DNA of 64,000 nt from Garra rufa (Eukaryota; Chordata; Actinopteri; Cypriniformes; Cyprinidae), in NCBI RefSeq assembly GCF_049309525.1, contig NC_133382.1, positions 697,614 to 761,613 on the forward strand, read 5' to 3'. Within the stretch, counting starts at the first letter, position 1; every line of letters starts with the position of its first letter. Shown one piece after another: positions 43,849-55,323 of this stretch. The position numbers and the translations under genes are program-made. The notes under the pieces are model-generated. The model was not told the DNA's origin and ran no database searches. It saw only the letters and a program-made list of their open reading frames with translations.

Positions 43849-45553
43849 GGCCAAGACCAAAGAGCTGTCCAAGGATGTCAGGGACAAGACTGTAGACCTA
43901 CACAAGGCTGGAATGGCCTACAAGACCATCAGCAAGCAGCTTGGAAGATTAGCAAATCGAAGAAACACAAAATAACTGTGTTTAACCCTTGTGCACATAG
44001 GTGCAAAATGGACAAAAATGTCAAAAATTTATATTTTTTTTCACTTTCACTGACCTCGTTTTTTTTAACCAGCATCTGTTCTATCCATAGATACCAAACA
44101 TTCATTTATTTTCAGAATTGTAACCCTTTAAATGCTGGTTTGTTTGCATAATGCCACAGGTGTTTTTTTTTTTTTATGAAAAAATGGAAAATAGTAGTAA
44201 CTTCCATATACTAAATGCTAAGCAGAATTTTTTTTCTTTGCTTATTAGATTTTTGGGTGTGTCAGTGAAGAACAACAACATTAATTTTGAGGCATTTATA
44301 TTTTTATGTAGTGCTAGATTACAAAAAAATGTATATGCCAAATTTGAAAAAAAAAAAAAAATGGTACAATCTAGTAAAAAATGGTAAAAATGTAAAATCT
44401 GAAGCCTTGCTGACAGAATGAATGCCTATTAGTAAATATTGCATCATTTTATAGTCAAATGGCCCTGGGTTAAAAAATTGCAGTTTTAATGGTTTTCAGT
44501 GTGGACATTTTTGTCCTTAAGGTCTTGAGTGTGAGTATTTTTTGTACGAAGGGTAAAATTTATTTGAAGGAAATGAGGGTGAAATATTAAAAGTTCAATA
44601 AAAATAAACACCTGAGCCAAAATGTATGCAGTTGGCATTAACACAGGCACACTTATAACAAAAAACAAAACTGAAATGGACAAAAATGTCCATAAGGTCG
44701 TACAAGGGTTAAATATCTCCCTCGGTCTGGAGCTCCATGCAAGATCTCACCTTGTGGAGTTTCAATGATCATGAGAACGCTGAGGAATCAGCCCAGAACT
44801 ACACAGATCACACAGCAGCTGGGACCATAGTCTCCAAGAAAACAATTGGTAACACACTACACCGTGAAGGACTGAAATCCTGCAGCGCCCACAATGTCCC
44901 CTGCTCAAGAAAGCACATGTACAGCCCAAATGAAGTTTGCCAATCAACATCTGAATGATTCAGAGGAGAACTGGGTGAAAGTGTTGTGGTCAGATCAGAC
45001 CAAATTCGATTTCCTCTGTATGTGGAGGAGGAGGAATGCTGTCTATGACCCCAAGAACACCATCCCCATCGCCAAACATGGAGCTGGAAACATTATGCTT
45101 TGGCGGTGTTTTTCTTCTAAGGGGACAGGACAACTGCATCAAAGGGACAATGGACGGTGCCATATACCGTCAAATCTCAATTGAGAAACATTGAAAATGG
45201 GTGGTGGATGGGTATTCCAGCATGACAATGAGCCAAAACACACGGCCAAGACAACAAAGGAGTGTCTCAAGAAGAAGCACATTGCGGTCCTGGAGTGGTC
45301 TAGCCAGTCTCCAGACCTTAACCCCATAGAAAATCTGAGGAGGGAGCTGAAGGTTCGAGTGTCCAAAAGTCAGCCTCCAAACCTTATTGACTTGGAGAGG
45401 ATCTGCAAAGAGGAGTGGGACAAAATCCCTCCTGAGATGTGTGCAAACCTGCTGGACAACTACAAGAATCATCAGACCTCTGGGATTGCCAACAAGGGTT
45501 TTGCCACCAAGTCCTGTTTTGCGAAGAGGTCAAATGATTATTTCACTCATTAA
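43849..45553 (+). pseudogene. Tc1-like DD34E transposase, interrupted and frameshifted
   Basis: The ATG at 43849 (CACCATGG context) opens MAKTKELSKDVRDKTVDLHK, the helix-turn-helix start. A short internal deletion follows ISKQLG, then the TTAA element interrupts at 43985. The remaining C-terminal part reads NWVKVLWSDQTKFD (first Asp, 44894-45184 frame), then FQHDNEPKHTAKTT (second Asp) and PDLNPIENLRRELK (Glu) in the 45191-45553 frame, with 34 residues between Asp and Glu. The catalytic triad residues survive, but the gene is broken in several places. A stop is at 45551-45553. Confidence 0.88.
43986..44708. mobile_element. piggyBac-like non-autonomous element, 723 bp, inside Tc1 transposase
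   Basis: Ends CCCTTGTGCAC and GTACAAGGG are inverted repeats flanked by TTAA (43982-43985 and 44709-44712). Subterminal 14-mers GGACAAAAATGTCC or near-matches occur at 44010, 44503 and 44678. The interior is AT-rich with no transposase. The insertion into recognisable Tc1 coding sequence gives independent proof of its boundaries. Confidence 0.88.
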
Positions 45554-45706
45554 ATGCAAATCAATTTATAACTTTTTTGAAATGCAATTTTCTGGATATT
45601 TTTGTTATTCTGTCTCTCACTGTTCAAATAAACCTAGCATTAACATTATAGACTGATAATTTCTTTGTCAGTGGGCAAACACACTGAATATGTGAAAAAT
45701 CATCAG

Positions 45707-47018
45707 CTTTTGGACGTTAATATCAAATGCAGTCGCCCCAGGCTGGTAATACAGAAGCATATAAAAGAACGAACAGCCTAAAGCCTCCGTTATCCATCAG
45801 GCCTCAGTTCTGCAGGACATTCTGCCAGTATATGTGTTTCCATATGCTTCCTAATCTAACAGATGTGCAGCAGGCACCGCATGAGACGAATAGTTTCAGA
45901 GGCACGTCCACAGGCCATCCGCTGACCGTCTGATGTGTGTTATTACACACAACACTTGAAACAATCACAAGCTCCAGACAGACTGGCCGACAGCAGCACA
46001 GTGTCCGGATGCACAGGTTTTATCATTTCGCCACAGAACAAAACCCTGATTAAACTGGTGAGAGAATCAATATCTGGATTTGCCGGGGTACTGGCTTCAG
46101 ATCTTTGAAAGATATTCAGAGATGTGTTTGAGACACTAAGTACCAAACAAACTAGACTTTCATGAGCAGAACGGCATGTTCTGGTTTGTTTGATGTGTGA
46201 AATAGCCAGGATTTATGATTAAGTAAAGATCAACAAATGTCCAGATGCTGACGAATGATCCAGTGATGCCAATGATCTGATTTAATCCAAACTTAAAATC
46301 CGGGAAGCTGTGCTAAACTCTGAACAGTGTGCTGAAAAAATGATTGACAAATGAAAGAAAAGTCATAAGATGAAAACGACTGAAACGAACTGGCAGCCTC
46401 TCAGACTGATTTTTTAAATAGTATATTATTGTGGCTTAAACCATTTCAGATTTAGGGTCATTGACAAATAAAGATTAAAAAAAAGATTATTTAAGAAAAT
46501 GTTTAAAAATGTGGCTAAAAAAGACATTAGAATGCTTGTTTTGATATAGTTTTCATAAACTTTTAACTGAAATTTAAATTTAAAACTGTCAAATCAAAAA
46601 TACTATTAGGAATATTAAAAATATGTCAGTGTGCACACGTTAATCATTATTTTAAAACATGTTTAAGTACATTCTTCAAAAGTTATTATTTTAAGAGATG
46701 TTTACACTTTACAGTCTCTTTAGACTCAGAATTACGCACTTCTATGGCAGCACTGTTAACATTTAAAATCAATCTGTTTAATTTGAGTAATCAGTAAGGA
46801 AAACCACAATATGACAGTCACAGTCGTTATGCAAATAGCTAAATTAAAACCTAAAATTGAAGCTCATTTAGTTTATTTAGCAGGACATCAAACAATGATT
46901 ATCTAACTGTGTGCTAGCCACAATAAACTATGTATTACTGCATGACTTTAATTCTTTTTTTTTTAGACGTTGCATTATTAATACATTCCAATAGTACAAT
47001 AGTCAATTGTTAGAGATA
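45707..47018. other. Single-copy-looking then AT-rich stretch
   Basis: 45720-46320 is compositionally balanced and non-repetitive; 46380-47018 is AT-rich. Small frames (45727-45933 and 45943-46146) lack domains. No gene supported. Confidence 0.4.
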
Positions 47019-47022
47019 TTAA

Positions 47023-48080
47023 CCCTCTGGTTGTGTTCAGATTCCTGTCACATCTTTGGTGTTCCCAGTCAAAAATTACGCAAAAAATCGTAGGTGAAAA
47101 AAATATTTTTTATGAATAATTTTCACAATATGAGTTTAAAAAAATCTAAAAATTTGCACTGCTTATCACTCTAGTATGATTTAGTGTTTAATCAGAAAGT
47201 TTGCTTTTGAATGCTTTTATTTTGTATAAAATTGCAAAAAGTCACACTTGAGGTGTTCCCGGGTCAAAAATGACCGGACTCCAAACAACTGCTTATAAAT
47301 TTCTCATTATGCTATATTATCAGCAAATATTGGATTCAATCTTTTTGTCAACTTGTTTTCTTTCATTTAGGACTGGTTTTGTGTTTCTATTTGCATCTGA
47401 GTAATCTTAGGCCTCATTTATCCAAAAGTAGGTGCCTCATTTTTAAATGGAAAAAAAATGAATGAATCATTTTGACAATATTAAACAAAAACATTCTAAA
47501 AAAAACAATTGCACTGTTTGTCACACTAGTGTGCTTTAATGTTTAATCAGGAAGTTTGCTTTTAAATGCTTTTATTTTGTACAAAATTGCACTAAGTCAC
47601 ACTTGTCAAAAAATGGCCAGCCATTGAAAGTGAATGGGGAAGATCACAAAGCACACTAATGTGATAAACACTGCAAATTTTTTAGAATTTTGTTTAATAT
47701 TGTGAAAATTATTCATTATTTATTTTTTTTTCACTCAAAAATTGAGGTGCCTACTCTCAGATAAATGAGGCCTACGATTAATCAGATGCAAATAGAAACA
47801 CAAAACCAGTCCTAAATGAAAGAAAACAAGTTGACAAAAAGATTGAATCCAATATTTGCTGATAATAAAGCATAATGAGAGATTTATAAGCAATTGTTTG
47901 GAGTCTGGTCATTTTTGACCCGGGAACACCACAAGTGTGACTAGGTGAAATAAAACCCACAAAAAATAACGAAAAACAACAAAGTCAGGAAGTTTGAGTC
48001 CAATGCGATAACGTTAACTAGTATTTTTGGGAAAAAGAAAATCATTTCCAGGTCAGGTTGACCCGAACACAACTAGAGGG
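47023..48080. mobile_element. piggyBac-like non-autonomous element, 1058 bp, with internal palindrome
   Basis: Ends CCCTCTGGTTGTGTTCAG and CCCTCTAGTTGTGTTCGG (right, reverse-complemented), flanked by TTAA at 47019-47022 and 48081-48084. Inside, arms of about 300 bp (47241-47545 and 47650-47942) are inverse copies containing GGACTGGTTTTGTGTTTC. They carry 14-bp palindromes GGTCAAAAATGACC at 47262 and 47907. No transposase frame; the 60-codon minus frame at 47778-47960 is part of the palindrome. Confidence 0.88.
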
Positions 48081-48309
48081 TTAAGCAGAAATATTGAGTG
48101 TTTTTTGAGTGTTTGATGTTGTAGGGTTCAGGTGATATAAAAAGGTGAAATTCCAAGTTTACAAAATCTAATTCAGAGTTCGGTGAGAATGTCTGGGTAG
48201 ATGTTGGAATCTCCTAATTATGCTAATTACAATATAAATGAAACCTCTCTGATTGCATCACATGACTTGGTATCATGCTTCAAACTTGTATGAGTCTTTT
48301 TTTGTTGTT

Positions 48310-48475
48310 GTTGAACACAAAAGATGTTGTTGTGAAGTTTGTTGGTAACCAAACAGTTGACGGTAGCCATTGATTTCCATTTTTTTCCTCCATACTATGG
48401 AAGTCAATGGGTACCGTCAACTGCTTGGTTGCCAACATTCTTCTTTTGTGTTTAACAGAAGAAGGAAACTATGAA
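48310..48475. repeat. Small hairpin repeat
   Basis: GGTAACCAAACAGTTGACGG and its near reverse complement CCGTCAACTGCTTGGTTGCC flank a central CCATACTATGGAAGTCAATGG. A short palindromic element, non-coding. Confidence 0.65.
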
Positions 48476-48479
48476 GAAG

Positions 48480-49520
48480 AACCCTCTAGGAACAAGTTCA
48501 AGATGAGTCATTTCACTTTAAAAGCTGTCATCATCTCTTATGCATATATGCATATTATGCATATAAAAGAAAATGAACTGAGGTCAATTAGTTTTCAGTT
48601 GGTTTCTTCTGGTCTAAATTGGCAGTTCTTGGGCAGAATAAGCTGCAAAGTGAACAGATTTTATAGCGATAGTAAAAAGTCTGATACATGAATCAACAGA
48701 AAAGCAAAAGAAAAAACAGAGCAGGATTTTTCTGGTGATGTTTTCTGTGCTGCGTCTCAAGACCGTACTCCCACCAGAGCTGCTTTAGTCAGCATTAGGT
48801 GCTGAGATCATAGATATAATGTTACACTGATGTCTGAAGCCTTTTGCCAAGACATGTGCAGTGTTTCTGTTTCTATGTTAAATCCTTGGTTTGATATAAA
48901 AAGACCAGACCATGCATCTATGACCTTATGATTTTGAACATGTGGAAAATGCAGACAGAATTGTGGAATGCATTGAAGAACTTGAAAACATTATGACAGA
49001 AATATATTACTATTGTGCAGTCTGAGTAATAGTAGCAATAATACAGTTTTAATTTAAACTGTAAATCTGTTGTGCAGCACTTTGCCTAAAAATATGTTAT
49101 TCACATTCACATCTAATTCAATTACATAAAAAAATAATAATAATAAATTGTCAAAAAATGATTAAAATTATAAAATAATTGTCAGTTTTATGCATTTTTA
49201 GCACTGTTTTTCATTAAAATAAAATCATAAAACAGAATCCAGAGAACAAAAAACAGACAATACTAAATCTTTAAGAAAAAACAACCCCACATTTTATAGT
49301 GCTCTATTATTGTTATTGTTTTATTTAATTTTTTAATGAATTAAAATTATTAACACCCTTTGTAATAATAAAATAAAATTCAAACAGAATTTAGAAAAGT
49401 TAAAACATAAAATACAGAATTTCTGATAAAAATGTTTTTAATAATTGATTATTATTTAAAACATTTATTAAACAATTTTAATAAAATATTAAATGGTTAA
49501 AATGTTACGAATTCAATAAG
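48480..49520. other. AT-rich stretch, nothing recognised
   Basis: The first 500 bp look unique; the rest is low-complexity A/T. The 94-codon frame at 48407-48691 begins in the hairpin repeat and is not credible as a gene. Confidence 0.4.
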
Positions 49521-49525
49521 AAAAA

Positions 49526-50135
49526 GCGGTAACACTTTCTATGACGCTTCCCTATTTATAACACATTATAAGTGTATTTCGAAGGCATTATAATGAATGC
49601 ATAATGCATTATAAAAAACCTTATTTATTATATCATCTCATGAATAATCATAACAACAATTATAATACATTATAATACTTGTGTATTTGAGATTATAACT
49701 TAAGATTCTGATTGTTTATAACACACAATGGACGCCATATTAATTCAACTTAATTTATAATGGACTATATCATATTACATTTATTTTTGACATTTATATT
49801 ACGTTTTACATTGACTATAAGCAACTTTGCAACAACATGTCAACTAACACTCCTTAGAGTATAAGTAGACTTAGGTGAAGGTTAGGCTAGGTAGAAGTGG
49901 TCTTTGTATGCTTAAAGATATGAGACTTATAATACATTAGAACTATGATGAGGTAATTAAAAGCTATAACCACAAATAAGTGAAAATCATAACACATTAA
50001 ATCTGTTCTTATGAATACTCATGAGATGATATAACATATAAGTTTTTTTTATAATGCATTATGCATTCATTATAATGTCTTAAGAATACTCTTATAATGT
50101 ATTATAAATATGGGCTTCATAGAAAGTGATATTGA
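49526..50135. repeat. Foldback element with GTAACACTTTCTATGA ends
   Basis: The left end CGGTAACACTTTCTATGACG and the right end (reverse-complemented CAATATCACTTTCTATGAAG) match. Both arms carry CATTATAATGAATGCATAATGC. Long inverted arms around an AT-rich centre indicate a non-autonomous DNA element. No coding capacity. Confidence 0.75.
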
Positions 50136-51420
50136 AAAAGATTTTATTAGTCAGCTTCAATAAGCAGAAGCAGGAGAACATACAGTATTTGACCTCACTA
50201 TTTTAATGTACATTAGAATTGTTAGTAGTTGCAAAGCTCTCATTCTTTCTGTCTTTCTGTATATACATCTATAAGAGCCACATGTATTTACCAGCATCAA
50301 TGCTTCATAGTCTGTCTTTGCCTGTTTAGTGCCCTTCGCCCATATAATGATGATGATGCTCAGCTGTTCAAATGCCACTTCACTTTCAGACAAACTTTTC
50401 CACATACTTCTATCTGCTTTTTTCACTCGCTCTTCCTCTAATGGACTTGTTTCTATTTGTATCATCTTGCTTTACATCTATATATCATACCCGTCCAGCC
50501 TGATGAATTTGTGCACATGTGTAATAATCTCTTTTGTTTTATTCATGATCAACATTAATCATTGTGCCACAGTGTTTTAAAAGTGGTAAAGACAGAATAA
50601 TACAGACAAGCAGATTACCATTTATGTGAATGTATTAAGCAAAGTATAATAATGTCAGTCAGGAATAAAGATGTCCAAGATGATAAAGTAGTCTTTTTAA
50701 TATTTTATGTTTAAATTATACATTATTTTTGGTTAGGTTTATATGGTTTTCTGCAAAAAACAACAACAACAACAACAACAACTTATCACTAAAATATTAG
50801 TGACCTGAAAACATAAGGTTATGCAAAATATTAATAAAATAAGTATATATATATATATTAGTACATTCCGTATTTATATTCAACTACTGTACCAATATTT
50901 TTGAGTCATGAATATTTTTTATAGTTTTAAAGTTTTTTTTTTTTATAGTTACTCAACTTGACATGAACGAAATATAACTTCATGAGGTCAACATGTTTAT
51001 TTATTTATTTATTTATCCATTAATTTATTAAATATATATTTTAAGAATTGGTCAGATGACAACAAAATAGCTTTCTGAATGTAGGTTTGTCTACACTGAC
51101 TTCAATTTAGGCACTTTTATTTTTCCTTTCCAAATATTTCTGCAGTGCTTTTTATAAAAAACAATAAAATATTTTCTTATAAAATATATTCTTCTTCTAT
51201 TTCCCACCCACTCACTTCTCTTGCTGACAAATTGGATAAAGACAAAAGGATAATTTAAGACAAATCATAAAGGTTATTGATGCTCTGTACAGTTTTTCAC
51301 TCTTTTTTATCTTTTTCTTTTAGGGTTATAAATCATTTTTATTTTATTTTATAATGTTTTCTGAGGTGCATTTATAAGGTAGCATTTCTCAAGTTTTTTA
51401 TATATATATTATATATATAT
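50136..51420. other. AT-rich DNA with microsatellites
   Basis: Includes short (CAA)n at about 50759-50782, (AT)n near 50845 and 51403, and TTTA runs near 51000. Overlapping frames at 50157-50580 lie on opposite strands without domains. No gene supported. Confidence 0.4.
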
Positions 51421-51426
51421 ATAAGA

Positions 51427-51995
51427 CATTAAGATGTCCACATCAAAAGAAATTTACAAAAGTGATTTTAAGTCCATAGAAAGCACATTAAATGTAAGTA
51501 AAGTGTCTACTTTTAAGGTTTCAAGGTTTTTGGAGAATAAAATGTCAAAATTTGGTTGAAATAATGTTACATTGTCATTCAGTGTAACACAATATTTGTG
51601 TAAAAATTCAAACAACATGCTTATTCTGACTTGTACATATTAAAATATATTAAGGAAGTATATTACATTTTATTGTGTTTTAAATGAGTAAAACAATTCT
51701 TACTGAAAATAGGCAAAACTTAGGCTAAAAATTTAGAATTACAACAAATTAGTGTTTGGGGTGAAAGGAATTAGTCCTTTAATATGTCAAAATTGATTTT
51801 TGTTGCAAATAGCCTGACAATATTGTTACACTGAATGACAGTTTAGTAAATGTCTTCTGTAAATCAGGGAAAAAATGCATGATATTTATTATTTGCTCAG
51901 AAAAACAAAAACAAAAATGCAATTAAATTAAACAGAAAACTTTTAAATATTTTTTGGAAAAACAACAATTTAAAGCATTGTTATACTTATTGTTT
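51427..51995 (+). repeat. Dispersed repeat B, longest uninterrupted copy
   Basis: Matches 15866-17105 over its length but lacks the 710-bp TTAA element, so it acts as the empty-site reference. A shorter fragment is at 1377-1515. Non-coding, family unnamed. Confidence 0.8.
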
Positions 51996-52860
51996 TTATG
52001 CTTAAACCCGTTTTCCTTTTTCGTCTTTGACCAATATATATATATATATATATATATAAAAAACAAAAGGAGCTTGTCTCTCTTAAACCTCAGTGTGAAC
52101 ATCATAAGCACTCTCATTGTGTAACAGGTTGCAGTGCTGATCATTTTATTAAGCTCAAAAACGCAGTGATCTCACCATTTCTTCACCGTCACGAATGCTT
52201 TCGTCACAAGGAACACATTGACAGCTCCTGCCATTATAAAGGAAACATCTTTGCTCAAGATCAAGGAACGGTTGATTCTCTTGATCTGTGTTTAATCTGT
52301 ATTTCCTATAGCTCCCTCAGGTCTTTTTCTTCCCCCTCTCCTTCACTTTTATCCTCAGCCTTCTTCTACAATTACAGATAGATTTCAGTGTCTAGTTTAT
52401 AGTTTATTTATATAGTTCTCAGTATAGTTTATTATTTATTATTTATTTAAAATGTCTGTCTGTCTGTCTGGTTCCAAAATATGTGTTCTTTCCCGTCTCA
52501 GTGTTTTGTGTGTTTCTGTTAGACGCAGGGGAAAATCAATGCAGTACATATTGCAATGCTCTTTCCTCACAATATTGGATCGATTTTGGCCAGAGTTTGC
52601 TAGAATTAGTAGCATCAAATCTTTCAAAAGTATTCAGGGTTTTGTGAAACTTAGTAGCAAATAAACTAGATATCCATGAAATGGTTATTTAATGTTAATA
52701 GTTACTAAAAACTTTGATTATATACACACTTTCTGCTATTTTCTGTCTTTTTTTCACCATAGAAACTAGCTTGCCATTATTTAACTGTATTTTTTTATTC
52801 TAATGTGTTATTGTGGTTTAATAGGTTTCATTTATACCAACTTAATCACATTACATATCA
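51996..52860. other. AT microsatellite and single-copy-looking DNA
   Basis: (AT)n at about 52034-52058, then a non-repetitive block at 52100-52380. Frames at 52166-52381, 52439-52627 and 52452-52664 are small and overlapping. Nothing recognised. Confidence 0.4.
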
Positions 52861-52865
52861 GTCAC

Positions 52866-53262
52866 ACTGCAAAAAATGCTTTTCTAACTTAGATTTTTTG
52901 TCTTGTTTCCAGCAAAAATATCTAAAAATTCTTTAATTTAAGAAAGATTTTCTAAACAAGTAAAAAAAAATTGTTTTCAGAAAAAGAAAAAAAAAACAAG
53001 TCACGTTTTTGCTTAGAACAAGCAAAATAATCTGCCAATGGGGCAAGAAAAAAAGATCTTATTTCAAACAGAAAACGAGATTATTTTTCTTACCCCATTG
53101 GCAGATTATTTTGCTTGTTTCAAGCAAAAACGCACTTGATTTTGGCTTGTTTTTTCTGAAAACAAGACAATCATTTTTACTTGTCTAGAAAATTCTTCTT
53201 GATTGAAGAATTTTTAGATATTTTAGCTGGAAACAAGACAAAAAATCTAAGTAAGAGATGTG
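52866..53262. mobile_element. Near-perfect hairpin MITE, copy 1
   Basis: Left half CTGCAAAAAATGCTTTTCTA ... TTTTTTGTCTTGTTTCCAGC ... AATAATCTGCCAATGGGG; the right half is the reverse complement and ends GGAAACAAGACAAAAAATC. The roughly 390-bp palindrome folds end to end. The outer few bases of the right side are lost. Same family as 54476-54857. Confidence 0.8.
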
Positions 53263-53487
53263 GATCAGATCATATGCTGTTTAATTAAATGTCTGGCTGA
53301 ATGAGAATGTCTGCTTGATAGAAGGTTTGATATAACTCATGAAATCTCATAGCAATGGCATATTAACTTACATCTGTGATGAAACACATTGTAACACTTG
53401 GTACATCCAACCCTTCGAAGGAAACACAATAGGTGTCATATCATGGGATTCCAAGACGTTCCCACACCTGTGACTTAGTGAGACTCT

Positions 53488-54480
53488 TAAAGAAATAGTT
53501 CACCCAAAAATAACATTTTCTGAAAATACACTCCCCTCAGGCCATTAAAGATGTAGATGAGTTTGTTCCTTCATCAGATTTGGAGAAATATGTCATTCCA
53601 TCACTGTCTCACCAATGGATCCTCTGGAGTGAATGGGTGCCGTCAGAATGAGAGTCCAAACAGCTGATAAAATCATCACAATAATCCACACCACTCCAGT
53701 CCATCAGTTAACATCTTGAGAAGACAAAAGCTCAAACACATCCATCACTAAGACATTTTAAAATAAAATACTAAAGTCCATAATCTATAATAACGCTTCC
53801 TCCAGTGAAAAAGTTCATCTTCTGTTGTCTCTCACATCAAAATTCAGCCTTAATCTGTGCATATTTCTCTCTTGATTCAGACCAGACCACTTTATTATGA
53901 ATTATGGACTTATTGTATTTTATTTTAAAATGCCTTAATGATGGATTTGTTTCAACTTTTTTGTTGTGTTCTAGATTTAAGTAATAATCCACCCAAAATC
54001 ATATCCTAAAAATGTATTAAAAAATGTAGATGAGTTTGTTTGTTCATCAGATTTGTAGAAATGTGTCATTCCATCACTCTGCAGTGAATGGGTGCCGTCA
54101 GAATGAGAGTCCAAACAGCTGATAAAAACATCACAATAATCCACACCACTCCAGTCCATCAGTTAACATCTTGACAAGACAAAAGCTGAAACAAATCCAC
54201 CAATAAGAGTCTTTAATCTATAATAGCACTTCCTCCATGGGAAAATTGGTCTGGTTTGAATTAGGAGAGAAATCTGCACAGATCTAAACAGCTCTTAGAT
54301 ATATGTGGCTGGATTTTGATGTGAGAGACAACAGGAGATGGACTTTTTCACTGGAGGAAGCATTATTATGGATTATGGACTTGTAGTTTAGACATTAAAA
54401 TGTCTTAATGATGGATTTGTTTCTCAAGATGTTAACTGATGGACTGGAGTTGTGTGTATTACTTGTGGATTATTGTGAAA
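53488..54480. repeat. Foldback repeat C, two adjacent copies
   Basis: The first copy starts TTAAAGAAATAGTTCACCC at 53488. A second starts near 53970 and is cut by the hairpin MITE at about 54478. Each has GGTGCCGTCAGAATGAGAGT and ATCACAATAATCCACACCAC; right-arm sequence (GGACTGGAGT ... ATTATTGTG) follows in the second copy. Same family as 22669-23362. Confidence 0.7.
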
Positions 54481-54857
54481 AATGCTTTTTATACTTAGAT
54501 TTTTTGTCTTGTTTCCAGCCAAAATATCAAAAAATTCTTAAATCAAGAAGGATTTTCTAGACAAGTAAAAATGATTGTCATGTATTCATTTTCAGAAAAA
54601 ACAAGTCAAAATTAAGTGTGTTTTTGATTGAAACAAGCAAAATAATCTGCCAATGGGGTAAAAAAAATATTCTTGTTTTCTGTTTGAAATAAGATTTTTT
54701 TGCTATGTTCTAAGCAAAAACTCACTTAATTTTGACTTGTTTTTTCTGAAAACAAAAAAATATATTTTTTACTCGTCCAGAAAATCCTTCTTGATTTAAG
54801 AATTTGAAGATATTTTGGCTGGAAACAGCAAGTAAGAAAGGCATTTTTTGCAGTGTA
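54476..54857. mobile_element. Near-perfect hairpin MITE, copy 2
   Basis: Same palindromic family as 52866-53262, with TTTTTTGTCTTGTTTCCAGC on the left arm and the complementary ATTTTGGCTGGAAACA near the right end, which closes with GGCATTTTTTGCAGTG. It lies immediately left of the DIRS element and interrupts foldback repeat C. Confidence 0.8.
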
Positions 54858-54863
54858 TCAGCT

Positions 54864-55116
54864 GTTCCCTTTCGATACTTTCACTCGTACTGCGTCTGTA
54901 AAGACGCTATGGGAAAAGCTCCTTTTCTCCTGAGACTGAAGCATTTCAATAACGCAGTGTAACTGCACGGCCATTGGTTCGTGCAGTGTTAAAGAAACGA
55001 ACCAATGGCTCGGCAGCGGAGATGCACAAACCTATGGCGATGATTCGCGCCCGATCGCGCCAAAAGGGGCGGAGCATCTGGCTATATAAGCGAGCATTTC
55101 GCCATAGGGAACTCAG
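54864..55116 (+). repeat. DIRS left inverted terminal repeat with promoter
   Basis: Starts GTTCCCTTTCGATACTTTCA. Bases 54942-55116 are mirrored, inverted, at 63826-64000. It includes CCAAT (about 55010), a GC-rich GGGGCGGAGC and TATATAAG at 55083-55090, placing a transcription start near 55110-55115. The first 50 bases recur inverted in the internal complementary region. Confidence 0.88.
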
Positions 55117-55323
55117 ATCCTTCTTCTTCAGCGACGACTTCTGATCTTCGCAGAGACTGACTACGCAGACTTCGCTCAAGCAAGCCTCTTCTTCGCCGTT
55201 GACGAGCCTCGCAGCGGATCTTCACTGCTCGGCGGATTGACGCTCCGGAGCTGATTCCCTGCTGCTATCCGGCGAACATCTAAAAGAGCAAATTAAGAGC
55301 AAATTTCTACGGCGTTGTTCCAA

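Larger units (their letters stand above)
43531..45706 (+). mobile_element. Tc1-like transposon carrying a TTAA element
   Basis: The left inverted repeat CAGTGAGGAAAACAAATATT follows a TA (43529-43530). The right end keeps the inner part (GATAATTTCTTTGTCAGTGGGC) but the outermost 30-40 bp have decayed, so the boundary near 45706 is approximate. Same family as 21516-22668. The transposase is interrupted by the 723-bp TTAA element. Confidence 0.85.
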
